Assembly: GCA_002470695.1 (NCBI GenBank)
Contig: DKNM01000025.1
Coordinates: forward strand, 9,234 to 15,535
DNA: 6,302 bases
Direction of reading: 5' to 3'
From: Candidatus Neomicrothrix sp. UBA7388
GTDB taxonomy: Bacteria; Actinomycetota; Acidimicrobiia; Acidimicrobiales; Poriferisodalaceae
Shown here: positions 1 through 5,813 of the stretch, piece by piece
Position numbering within the stretch: position 1 is the stretch's first letter
Layout of the letters: every line of letters begins with the position of its first letter
Made by a program: the position numbers and the translations under genes
Notes under the pieces: model-generated
Told to the model about the DNA's origin: nothing
The model's database searches: none
What the model saw: only the letters and a program-made list of their open reading frames with translations

Positions 1-608
1 CCGTCTTCACCGAGAGTTACTCGAGCACCAGCACCTACAACGGCAATGTCCATTTCGGTTCTCGGGATCATTCTTAGGTAGGCGTCTCCACTTCGCGATG
101 GCATTCTGTCAATCTCAAATTCGACGATGAACTCATCTGCGTCTAACACTGTCTGGCCGGGGCCCGTTACTACATCGGAGACATCTACGACCCGGGTACC
201 ACTTGGGCCAGCCACAACCGCTCGAACATCGTTGACTACCATCGCCGGAACTGAATCAGCTGCGGGAGAGCCGTTGCAAAGGTTCCCGCCGAGGCTTGAC
301 CTGTTTTGGATTTGATCGGAGCCAATGAGGCCTGCGGCTTCAGACAGACCGGGAAATTCACTGCTGAAACTCGCGTCTTCAGTCAAATGAGCTGTTGGAG
401 TTGCTGCTCCGACCGTCCATTTGTCGTTGTCGTTCTTAAGCGACACGAGTTCCTCAATTTTTTTTAAGTCCACCAACACATCGGGGGCTGAACGACCAGC
501 CCGCATCTGTGGGACAACATCTGTTGCTCCCGCAAACACTTGTGCCGAAGATGAGGACGAGAGCAACGAGGTCGCTTCCTCGACTGAAGATGGTGCTAGG
601 TATTTCAC
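1..608 (-). CDS. FAD-binding medium subunit of a CO dehydrogenase/xanthine dehydrogenase-type molybdenum hydroxylase (C-terminus cut by window edge)
   Basis: The reverse strand is open from a GTG at 608-606 to the left edge, giving 202 residues of a family that usually has about 280-290. The medium subunit (CoxM/XdhB/CutM type) holds FAD and passes electrons from the molybdenum and iron-sulphur subunits to an acceptor, in the cytoplasm. Two family signatures are visible: AGATDVVP near residues 26-33 (the usual AGGTDL loop) and SLGGNLCNGSPAADS at 105-119 (the usual GGN.xN.sPaaD FAD motif). RTEMDIAVVGAGARV at 183-197 matches the conserved segment before the C-terminal domain. The start fits AGGGGG at 615-620, six bases upstream. 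An ATG at 612-610 is out of frame. The small iron-sulphur and large molybdopterin subunits would be expected off the left edge. The family is clear, but the substrate (CO, purine, aldehyde, aromatic acid) cannot be told from this subunit. Confidence 0.9.
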   Translation of the reverse strand, partial: MKYLAPSSVEEATSLLSSSSSAQVFAGATDVVPQMRAGRSAPDVLVDLKKIEELVSLKNDNDKWTVGAATPTAHLTEDASFSSEFPGLSEAAGLIGSDQIQNRSSLGGNLCNGSPAADSVPAMVVNDVRAVVAGPSGTRVVDVSDVVTGPGQTVLDADEFIVEFEIDRMPSRSGDAYLRMIPRTEMDIAVVGAGARVTLGED

Positions 609-614
609 TCATTT

Positions 615-620
615 CCCCCT
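615..620 (-). promoter_or_regulatory. Ribosome binding site deciding the GTG start of the FAD-binding subunit
   Basis: On the reverse strand AGGGGG lies six bases before the GTG at 608. It supports GTG rather than the nearby ATG at 612, which is in another frame and does not encode the family motifs. Confidence 0.6.
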
Positions 621-685
621 AAGTCGGCAGGCGCTCCTCGCCGGCCGTGGTGTGCTTCTTCGAAAGGTAGTCGTTAGTTCGGTAA

Positions 686-714
686 TTGTCCCGTTGAACG
701 TGACTGAAGATAGT
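686..714 (+). promoter_or_regulatory. Possible promoter of the AidB-like gene, giving a leaderless or near-leaderless mRNA
   Basis: TTGTCC at 686-691 and GATAGT at 709-714 are separated by 17 bases, and each matches the sigma-70-type consensus at four of six positions. A start about seven bases after the -10 box would fall at or next to the ATG at 723. This agrees with the absence of a Shine-Dalgarno sequence before that ATG and with the common use of leaderless mRNAs in actinobacteria. The boxes are weak, so this is a suggestion only. Confidence 0.3.
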
Positions 715-722
715 TTAGAGCC

Positions 723-2348
723 ATGGCATCCTTCGATAATCAACCAGGACCAATAGCTTGTTACAACTTATTTACCGCTGACCCCGTATTACCAGACGCT
801 GTCCGGAGAGAAGGCGGAGATGTGGGGCTTTTGGAAGCCTTCGGATCTGTTGTGGGGACCGAGCAAACCCGCGAACTTGGCCGTTTAGCGAATAAAAACA
901 CGCCAATTCTTCATACTCACGATCCTCGGGGCGAGCGAATTGACGAAATCGAATATCACCCCGCGTATCACACCATTTTAGAGCTTGCAGTTGATGCCGG
1001 TATCCACTGTATGAGGTATGAACAGCCAGCGGGTGAGGGAGCATATGTAACACGCAACGCACTTATGGGTTTAATCACTCAGATCGAAATGGGTCACGGT
1101 TGCCCTACCTCAATGACCTCTGGGGCCCTTGTGACCCTAAGAAACCAGCCCGATATCGCTGAAATATGGGAACCCCTGACTGTTTCTCGTAATTACGACA
1201 AAGACCTTAAACCTCTTTCAGAAAAAACTGGCGTCCTCATTGGTATGGGCATGACAGAGAGGCAAGGGGGTTCTGACGTTAGAGCGAACACAAGCAGAGC
1301 CCAACCAGTTGGTGCCGGGGGGCCAGGAGCCGAGTATCGGTTGGAGGGTCATAAGTGGTTCACATCAGCCCCAATGTGTGACGCATTTCTAGTCTTGGCG
1401 TACGCGCCAAAGGGCATGTCATGTTTTCTGGTACCCCGGGTACTGCCCGATGGCAATCGAAATTCTTTGTTTTATTTACGTTTGAAAGACAAACTGGGGA
1501 ACCGGTCAAACGCTTCAGCTGAACTGGAATTCAGCAACACTGCCGGATGGCTGATTGGAGAGGAAGGGCGCGGCATACCTACCATCATCGAAATGGTGCA
1601 TTCCACCCGGTTAGACGTCGCTAACTGGGGAGTCTCACTGATGAGGCAAGCGGTTAGTCAAGCAGGCTGGCATGTAGCAAACCGAGAGGCTTTTGGCGCT
1701 CAGCTGCTCGATAAACCGCTGATGCAAAATGTTCTTGCGGACTTGGAAATTGAGGTGGAGACAGCGACGCTCATGATTACGCGACTGTCAGGTGCCCACG
1801 AACGTATGGATGTTGATGACCACGAAAAGTCTTTCGCAAGATTGGCAACCCCGATTGCAAAGTATTGGTTGACGAAACAGTCAAATCCAGTAGTAAGAGA
1901 AGCTCTCGAGTGTGTTGGCGGAAACGGCTACGTTGAAGACTCAATGATGCCTAGGCTCTACCGAGAGGCACCGTTAAACGCAATTTGGGAGGGCGCAGGC
2001 AACGTCATTGCGTTAGATATCGGACGAGCTGCCGCAAAGAACCCCGAAAGCGTGACGGCATTTCTGAGCGAATTAGAAATGGCACGTGGACGGGATGGCT
2101 ACTTAGACAAACAGCTTGACGATCTGCAAGTAACACTCAGGGAACCTCTTCCCGAAGTTGAAGCTCGTCGTCTCGTCGAAAAGCTCGCTCGGACCTGGGC
2201 CGCCACCCTTGTTCTCGAACACGGTGACCCTGCGGTAAGCGATGCGTATTTCTGTTCGCGAATAGCGGGCGACCACGGCTCCCTATTCGGAACCCTGCCC
2301 GCTTCATGCGATCTTGATTACATTGCGCGTCGCGCTGTTCCTGCGTAA
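723..2348 (+). CDS. aidB: AidB-family acyl-CoA dehydrogenase
   Basis: This cytoplasmic FAD flavoprotein has 541 residues, the same length I recall for E. coli AidB. It shows AidB-specific blocks: NQPGPIACYNL at the N-terminus, LGRLAN near residue 50, GMGMTERQGGSDV at 174-186, DKLGNRSNAS at 256-265 (a hallmark separating AidB from other acyl-CoA dehydrogenases), PRLYREAPLNAIWEG ending near 424, and GNVIALDIGR at 426-435. Glu423 in IWEG sits where medium-chain acyl-CoA dehydrogenases keep their catalytic base, so dehydrogenation of an acyl-CoA is possible. E. coli AidB is alkylation-induced, binds DNA and has weak isovaleryl-CoA dehydrogenase activity. The C-terminal hundred residues here carry more acidic than basic side chains, unlike a DNA-binding surface, so a metabolic role is as likely as DNA protection. 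The ATG at 723 is the first start after an in-frame TAG at 711 and begins exactly at the conserved N-terminus. No Shine-Dalgarno is visible. Its stop is 15 bases from the convergent nitroreductase gene. The symbol marks the family, not proven function. Confidence 0.92.
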   Translation: MASFDNQPGPIACYNLFTADPVLPDAVRREGGDVGLLEAFGSVVGTEQTRELGRLANKNTPILHTHDPRGERIDEIEYHPAYHTILELAVDAGIHCMRYEQPAGEGAYVTRNALMGLITQIEMGHGCPTSMTSGALVTLRNQPDIAEIWEPLTVSRNYDKDLKPLSEKTGVLIGMGMTERQGGSDVRANTSRAQPVGAGGPGAEYRLEGHKWFTSAPMCDAFLVLAYAPKGMSCFLVPRVLPDGNRNSLFYLRLKDKLGNRSNASAELEFSNTAGWLIGEEGRGIPTIIEMVHSTRLDVANWGVSLMRQAVSQAGWHVANREAFGAQLLDKPLMQNVLADLEIEVETATLMITRLSGAHERMDVDDHEKSFARLATPIAKYWLTKQSNPVVREALECVGGNGYVEDSMMPRLYREAPLNAIWEGAGNVIALDIGRAAAKNPESVTAFLSELEMARGRDGYLDKQLDDLQVTLREPLPEVEARRLVEKLARTWAATLVLEHGDPAVSDAYFCSRIAGDHGSLFGTLPASCDLDYIARRAVPA

Positions 2349-2367
2349 CTATAAGGGACTTATTTAC
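2345..2367. terminator. Small inverted repeat spanning two convergent stop codons, possible bidirectional terminator
   Basis: ATAAG (2351-2355) and CTTAT (2359-2363) pair around a three-base loop. GTAA (2345-2348) pairs with TTAC (2364-2367) across a two-base bulge, giving up to nine base pairs. The arms include the TAA of the AidB-like gene and the TAA of the convergent nitroreductase gene. The stem is A/T-rich and lacks a U-tract, so it would be a weak intrinsic terminator at best. Position between convergent genes is the main support. Confidence 0.35.
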
Positions 2368-3038
2368 CCAGAAAAAGCTGGCCCATCCGCTCGGTCTATG
2401 GTGACGAAATCTTCAACTTTCTTGCGGGAAAGCTTAGAGAGCTGCTTTTTCGGTTTACCTAGGGTAAGCAACGCGGCGATCGCTACATGGCTCTCGAGGC
2501 CTAGGAGCTCCTGTGCTTTTGATTCTTGGGCTGCGAGCAACGTCGTTAGCGTCCCACCAAAACCTTCGTTACGGGCGCCAAGCAGAATGTTCCAAGCCAT
2601 CGGATAAATAGAGCCACCACTTATTATTCCTACGCGATCAAGATCTTTGTCTAACGATGCAACGACGCCTAGATCCACGGCGATAACGAGAACAGTTGGA
2701 GTGGAAGACAGATCTTCAAACATAGGTATCACTGCGGGTATCGACTCGTCATTCCATACTTTGTCAACGTCAATGGCTGTGGGTTTAATGCTTTGCCATG
2801 GGCTTTCCCCGTTGGCTCGTTGTTCTCCATAAACCCGCAATTGAGGCAAACATAGGTGCCCGAGCGCAGTCTTTGTATCGGCGTCTTTAACAACTATTAC
2901 GCGGCCACCCTGTCTATTCCCGCCGCTTGGCGCAAACCTCGCATTATCGAGAATGCGATACAAGGTCTCATCAGGAATTTCGTCATCGGTGAAATCTCGA
3001 GCAGCGAAAGTTGTTCGCATTACGTCATACAAATCCAT
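2364..3038 (-). CDS. Nitroreductase family FMN-dependent oxidoreductase (paralog 1)
   Basis: The protein has 224 residues, typical for the NfsB/FRase-like nitroreductase fold, which binds FMN as a cytoplasmic homodimer and reduces nitro groups, quinones or other electron-poor substrates with NAD(P)H. Visible blocks are TTFAARDFTDDEIPDE at 9-24 (FMN-phosphate region), ARFAPSGGNRQG at 33-44, and ARNEGFGGTLTTLLAAQE at 155-172. The start was set at the ATG 3038-3036: GAGG lies eight bases upstream, and MDLYDV then aligns with MDFVDV of the paralog at 5067, giving equal lengths. The frame stays open upstream to a TTG at 3122, but that 28-residue extension has no counterpart in the paralog. Residue 45 is Gly where the paralog and most relatives have Trp after the NRQG motif. 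It follows the 189-residue gene by 91 bases on the same strand. The substrate is unknown. Confidence 0.9.
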   Translation of the reverse strand: MDLYDVMRTTFAARDFTDDEIPDETLYRILDNARFAPSGGNRQGGRVIVVKDADTKTALGHLCLPQLRVYGEQRANGESPWQSIKPTAIDVDKVWNDESIPAVIPMFEDLSSTPTVLVIAVDLGVVASLDKDLDRVGIISGGSIYPMAWNILLGARNEGFGGTLTTLLAAQESKAQELLGLESHVAIAALLTLGKPKKQLSKLSRKKVEDFVTIDRADGPAFSG

Positions 3039-3046
3039 TTGCATAT

Positions 3047-3050
3047 CCTC
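3047..3050 (-). promoter_or_regulatory. Ribosome binding site deciding the start of nitroreductase 1
   Basis: GAGG on the reverse strand is eight bases before the ATG at 3038 but only two bases before the ATG at 3044. The spacing therefore favours the MDLYDV start, which is also the start implied by the paralog. Confidence 0.55.
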
Positions 3051-3129
3051 GCATGGACGCGGACCCTTGCGCACTTTTTGGTGATCCCAATTACTTTGAT
3101 CCACTTCATTCGGTCGCTGCAAAGTGGCT

Positions 3130-3699
3130 CTAATGCCGTAAGCCAGATGTTTTCTTTGGGATCCTGTTCCTCACAACTTCTAAGCAACCATCTATTACGC
3201 GAAACGCCGTAGCGGACTTCATTTTGTGTTGGCCTGCTGATGAGCGGGATATGACCAAATCGAATTCCAGTCCTTCGAATACGGGTATAAGTGACACAGA
3301 ACGTTGCCGTCTTTTCGGACCATCGATATACCGAATATCATCGAGGAGAATATCGGGATGTTCCCAGCACCAATGCTCATCGAACGCTACGAATCCGCAG
3401 TCGTGAGATGTTGAGCTTCTGTCGTTCACCGCTCCAGGACAAATAAGTATTCCATCGACAATCCAGGGGTCATATGGGAGTCCGTTCGGTCTAAAGCCGT
3501 TTTTGAAGCCCTGTTCCAAAAGTGCGTCAGGGTCGGATCCTTCCAAAGCTCTTTTCTGTTGTTCTGAGACGATTTGTTGCATGATCGCGGCTAGGTCCGC
3601 GTCGGACTTCGAAGATAAGAAGTCATCTGAGAGAAACTCAGCGTCAGGCATTGAAATCGAGTTTGGCACCTCGACCAGTGTGGTTGAGGGATCGGACAT
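3130..3699 (-). CDS. Unrecognised 189-residue protein
   Basis: I do not recognise this family. Residues 1-45 are acidic and Ser-rich, followed by an amphipathic stretch at about 33-52. The likely folded part runs from about 66 to 182 and reads like a conserved domain: NGLPYDPWIVDGILICPGA at 72-90, SHDCGF at 98-103, HWCWEHPDILLDDIR at 109-123, then alternating strand-like segments (RSVSLIPV, EFDLVIS, SATAFRVIDG, LEVVRNR). Cys87, His99, Cys101, Trp110, Cys111, Trp112 and His114 cluster in the middle, so metal binding is conceivable but unproven. There is no signal peptide or membrane segment. The ATG at 3699 lacks a clear Shine-Dalgarno. The gene is divergent from the CoA-transferase and is followed after 91 bases by nitroreductase 1, probably as one transcript. 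That the reverse frame is open, well-behaved as protein and fits the gene layout supports it as real. Confidence 0.7.
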   Translation of the reverse strand: MSDPSTTLVEVPNSISMPDAEFLSDDFLSSKSDADLAAIMQQIVSEQQKRALEGSDPDALLEQGFKNGFRPNGLPYDPWIVDGILICPGAVNDRSSTSHDCGFVAFDEHWCWEHPDILLDDIRYIDGPKRRQRSVSLIPVFEGLEFDLVISRSSAGQHKMKSATAFRVIDGCLEVVRNRIPKKTSGLRH

Positions 3700-3873
3700 C
3701 GGCAGTTGATCTAAATAATTTTGCGCTACGAGGCAGGAAATCTGTGAATCGTTCTTAAGGAGGCACTAACTAGGGTTTCGCGCATGAAAAGCACCGATAG
3801 CTGAAAAGCTAACTATGTTCGGGATATGGGAGTTTCGGTTTGGCGAGATACCGAGGCGGGTAAGGGGTAATTC
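3700..3873. promoter_or_regulatory. Divergent intergenic/leader region before the CoA-transferase
   Basis: This 174-bp region drives two outward transcripts. It holds a strong Shine-Dalgarno-like AAGGAGG at 3757-3763 with no start codon at normal spacing. A tight hairpin with a GNRA loop is formed by TAGCT (3798-3802), GAAA, and AGCTA (3807-3811). A second stem is TCGGT (3835-3839) with ACCGA (3850-3854). Short frames also lie just before the CoA-transferase: one at 3815-3877 overlaps its GTG as GTGA, and one at 3826-3870 ends three bases upstream. No known riboswitch consensus was recognised. An A/T-rich stretch at 3713-3721 could belong to the leftward promoter. Specific promoter boxes could not be placed with confidence. 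Confidence 0.5.
3862..3867 (+). promoter_or_regulatory. Ribosome binding site deciding the GTG start of the CoA-transferase
   Basis: AAGGGG lies six bases before the GTG at 3874. An in-frame TAA at 3868-3870 stands between the two, which rules out any upstream start in this frame. Confidence 0.7.
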
Positions 3874-5058
3874 GTGAGTGGAGTATTAGGCGGAGTTCGA
3901 GTTCTTGATTTCGGCCGTTTCATTGCAGGGCCGTTTGCTGCAACAATTTTAGGTGATTTGGGCGCTGACGTAATTCGCATTGAGCGTTTAGATGGCGGAG
4001 AGGATCGTTGGACTACGCCTGTGACGTCGGACGGACAGGGGGCATTGTTTCTTCAGGTCGGGAGAAATAAACGCAGCGTGACACTTAACCCTATGAAGGA
4101 GAAAGGTCGCGAGATTATGAACTCGTTAGTCAGGTCTGCTGACATCGTCGTTGCGAATCTACCGCCTGAGACAAGGAAACAGATGGGTCTCGATTATCAG
4201 TCACTCAAATCGGTCAGAGAAGACATCATCGTTTCAAGCGTGACGTGCTTCGGCTCCGGAGGGTCTTTTAGCGATCGCGTCGGGTTCGATGGCTTGGCCC
4301 AAGCAATGTCCGGGGCGATGCACATGACTGGTCCTGAAGGGCAACCAACTCGTAACTCCACCCCATACGTTGACTTTTGTACTGGCTCCTTACTTGCTAT
4401 GGCAACCCTTGCCGCTTTGCGGCATCGCGACCTAACTGGCGAAGGACAGGAGCTGGAGGGCGCTTTGCTGAAGACAGCGATGACAATTGCCAACGCAACC
4501 TTGATTGAGCAAGATCAGTTACATCTTGATCGCGAAGCTTCCCATAACCAAAGCCAAACTGCAGCGCCATCAGATACTTTCGCCACCAAGGATGGAACCG
4601 TACTTATTTCCGTGATTGGTAACTACCAGTTTGCTCGTTGGGCCAAATTGATCGGACGTCCAGAGTTAGCAAATGATCCTAGATTCCAAAGCGACGAGGG
4701 ACGGGGCAACCATCGACAAGAAATCTGCGGCGTCATGTCTGATTGGTGTGCAAACAAATCAACTGACGAAGTCCTCACTTCCCTCGCTGATTTAAAGATC
4801 CCGGGAGCGCCTGTGCTGACACCTCAACAAACTCTCGACCATCCGCACATAAATGAAATCGGCTTTCTGGAGAAGGTGGCCTACCCGTCTGCTTCTCGCG
4901 AAATCCCAATTAGTGGATTCCCAATTTCTATGACAGCCAGCCCCGGGACTATCCGAAGTAGAGCTCCTGAATTAGGCGAACACACAGATGAAGTACTTAA
5001 GGAATTGGGTTTCAGTGTGTCCGAAATTGATGATCTACGTATCGATCGAATTATTTGA
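3874..5058 (+). CDS. CaiB/BaiF family (family III) CoA-transferase
   Basis: The protein has 394 residues, a normal length for family III CoA-transferases. These enzymes are interlocked cytoplasmic dimers that move CoA between carboxylic acids, as in formyl-CoA:oxalate, carnitine or benzylsuccinate CoA-transferase. The N-terminus LGGVRVLDFGRFIAGPFAA at 5-23 and LGDLGADVIRIE at 26-37 are the family signature. NKRSVTLN near 66-73, LPPETRKQMGLDY near 95-107 and GFDGLAQAMSG near 138-148 follow. Asp167 in YVDFCTG aligns with the catalytic aspartate (Asp169 of formyl-CoA transferase) that forms the acyl-enzyme anhydride. GAPVLTPQQTLDHPHI near 310-325 is the usual C-terminal lid-side motif. The GTG start is fixed by a good ribosome binding site and an in-frame stop just upstream. 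It is the first gene of a unit with nitroreductase 2, whose ribosome binding site overlaps its stop. The acid substrate cannot be told from the sequence. Confidence 0.95.
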   Translation: MSGVLGGVRVLDFGRFIAGPFAATILGDLGADVIRIERLDGGEDRWTTPVTSDGQGALFLQVGRNKRSVTLNPMKEKGREIMNSLVRSADIVVANLPPETRKQMGLDYQSLKSVREDIIVSSVTCFGSGGSFSDRVGFDGLAQAMSGAMHMTGPEGQPTRNSTPYVDFCTGSLLAMATLAALRHRDLTGEGQELEGALLKTAMTIANATLIEQDQLHLDREASHNQSQTAAPSDTFATKDGTVLISVIGNYQFARWAKLIGRPELANDPRFQSDEGRGNHRQEICGVMSDWCANKSTDEVLTSLADLKIPGAPVLTPQQTLDHPHINEIGFLEKVAYPSASREIPISGFPISMTASPGTIRSRAPELGEHTDEVLKELGFSVSEIDDLRIDRII

Positions 5059-5060
5059 GG
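5057..5060 (+). promoter_or_regulatory. Ribosome binding site of nitroreductase 2, overlapping the CoA-transferase stop codon
   Basis: GAGG at 5057-5060 overlaps the TGA at 5056-5058 and lies six bases before the ATG at 5067. This implies translational coupling of the two genes and favours ATG 5067 over the in-frame TTG at 5055, which would sit on top of the site. Confidence 0.65.
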
Positions 5061-5066
5061 TGTCTA

Positions 5067-5741
5067 ATGGATTTTGTAGACGTAGCAACAACAACTTTTG
5101 CGGCGAGAGAGTTCACCGATGATCCGATCCCTGATGAAGTGCTCTACCGAATTTTCGATACTGCACGATTTGCGCCTAACGGGGGGAACCGCCAAGGTTG
5201 GAAAGTAATAGTTATACGCGACACCGACACTAAACGTTCTCTGGGCGAGTTGTGTTTGGGCCCAATGCGGGTAGCGGCTGCCCAAACTCGTGCGGGAGAG
5301 GTTTACTGGCAATCAGTAACTCCTTCATTGATAAATATCGCTGAAGCTGCTCTAGATGAATCGCTGCCAATTGCTATACCAATGTTTGAGCATCTGGAGG
5401 ACGTCCCAGTTGTTTGCATTATTGCTGTTGATTTGAAAGTTGTTGCTTCGATGGACCAATTCTTAGATCGTGTCGGAGTGGTTAGTGGGGCTTCGATTTA
5501 TCCCATGGCTTGGAGTGCATTGATGGCAGCTCGAAACGAAGGGTTCGGTGGGACATTAACTACGTTGCTTGCGGCTCAAGAGCCAGCGGTGCAGCAGTTA
5601 TTGGGGCTTGAATCGCATGAAGCCGTTTCGGCCATGTTGACGATTGGTCGTCCGCCTAAACAGCTCTCGAAGCTTTCGAGAAAGCCAGTTGAAGAATTTG
5701 TTTTCATCGACCATGCAAAGGGAAAACCGCTTACAACTTGA
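5067..5741 (+). CDS. Nitroreductase family FMN-dependent oxidoreductase (paralog 2)
   Basis: The protein has 224 residues and aligns end to end without gaps with paralog 1 at 2364-3038. By hand count 142 of 224 positions are identical. It carries the same blocks: TTFAAREFTDDPIPDE at 9-24, ARFAPNGGNRQGW at 33-45 with the usual Trp45, ARNEGFGGTLTTLLAAQE at 155-172, and PKQLSKLSRKPVEEF at 197-211. The fold is expected to bind FMN at a dimer interface and transfer hydride from NAD(P)H to an electron-poor substrate. The start is the ATG at 5067, eight bases past the CoA-transferase stop, with the ribosome binding site overlapping that stop. Tight coupling to a CoA-transferase hints that the substrate may be an acyl-CoA or its free acid in the same pathway, rather than a xenobiotic nitro compound. 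This is inference from context. Confidence 0.93.
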   Translation: MDFVDVATTTFAAREFTDDPIPDEVLYRIFDTARFAPNGGNRQGWKVIVIRDTDTKRSLGELCLGPMRVAAAQTRAGEVYWQSVTPSLINIAEAALDESLPIAIPMFEHLEDVPVVCIIAVDLKVVASMDQFLDRVGVVSGASIYPMAWSALMAARNEGFGGTLTTLLAAQEPAVQQLLGLESHEAVSAMLTIGRPPKQLSKLSRKPVEEFVFIDHAKGKPLTT

Positions 5742-5813
5742 GATTTCCCGACCCGCAGATATTGGGCGGCGCTCAAGGTCTGCTCGAAGTTACTGGCCTG
5801 TTAATCAACGGGT

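Larger units (their letters stand above)
609..722. promoter_or_regulatory. Divergent intergenic region between the molybdenum-hydroxylase subunit and the AidB-like gene
   Basis: These 114 bases separate two genes read outward, so they must hold a promoter for each. I see no long operator palindrome. The only promoter-like pair I could place is the rightward one listed separately. Being so short, the region could allow one regulator to control both genes, but that is inference. Confidence 0.5.

Noticed and set aside
421..756. Rightward 111-codon open frame across the left intergenic region
   Set aside because: It lies opposite the FAD-subunit gene, whose reverse-strand translation has clear family motifs, and it runs into the AidB-like start in another frame. 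The peptide is Ser/Thr-rich with no recognisable pattern.
1430..1444. GTACC-CCG-GGTAC inverted repeat
   Set aside because: It is short and lies inside a conserved coding segment of the AidB-like gene (LVPRVLPDG), so it is explained by codons rather than an operator.
3039..3122. N-terminal extension of nitroreductase 1 from a TTG at 3122
   Set aside because: The paralog has no such extension, a GAGG site fits ATG 3038, and the added residues look non-conserved.
5055..5066. TTG start four codons upstream of nitroreductase 2
   Set aside because: It would overlap the CoA-transferase stop and the ribosome binding site itself. ATG 5067 fits both the site and the paralog.
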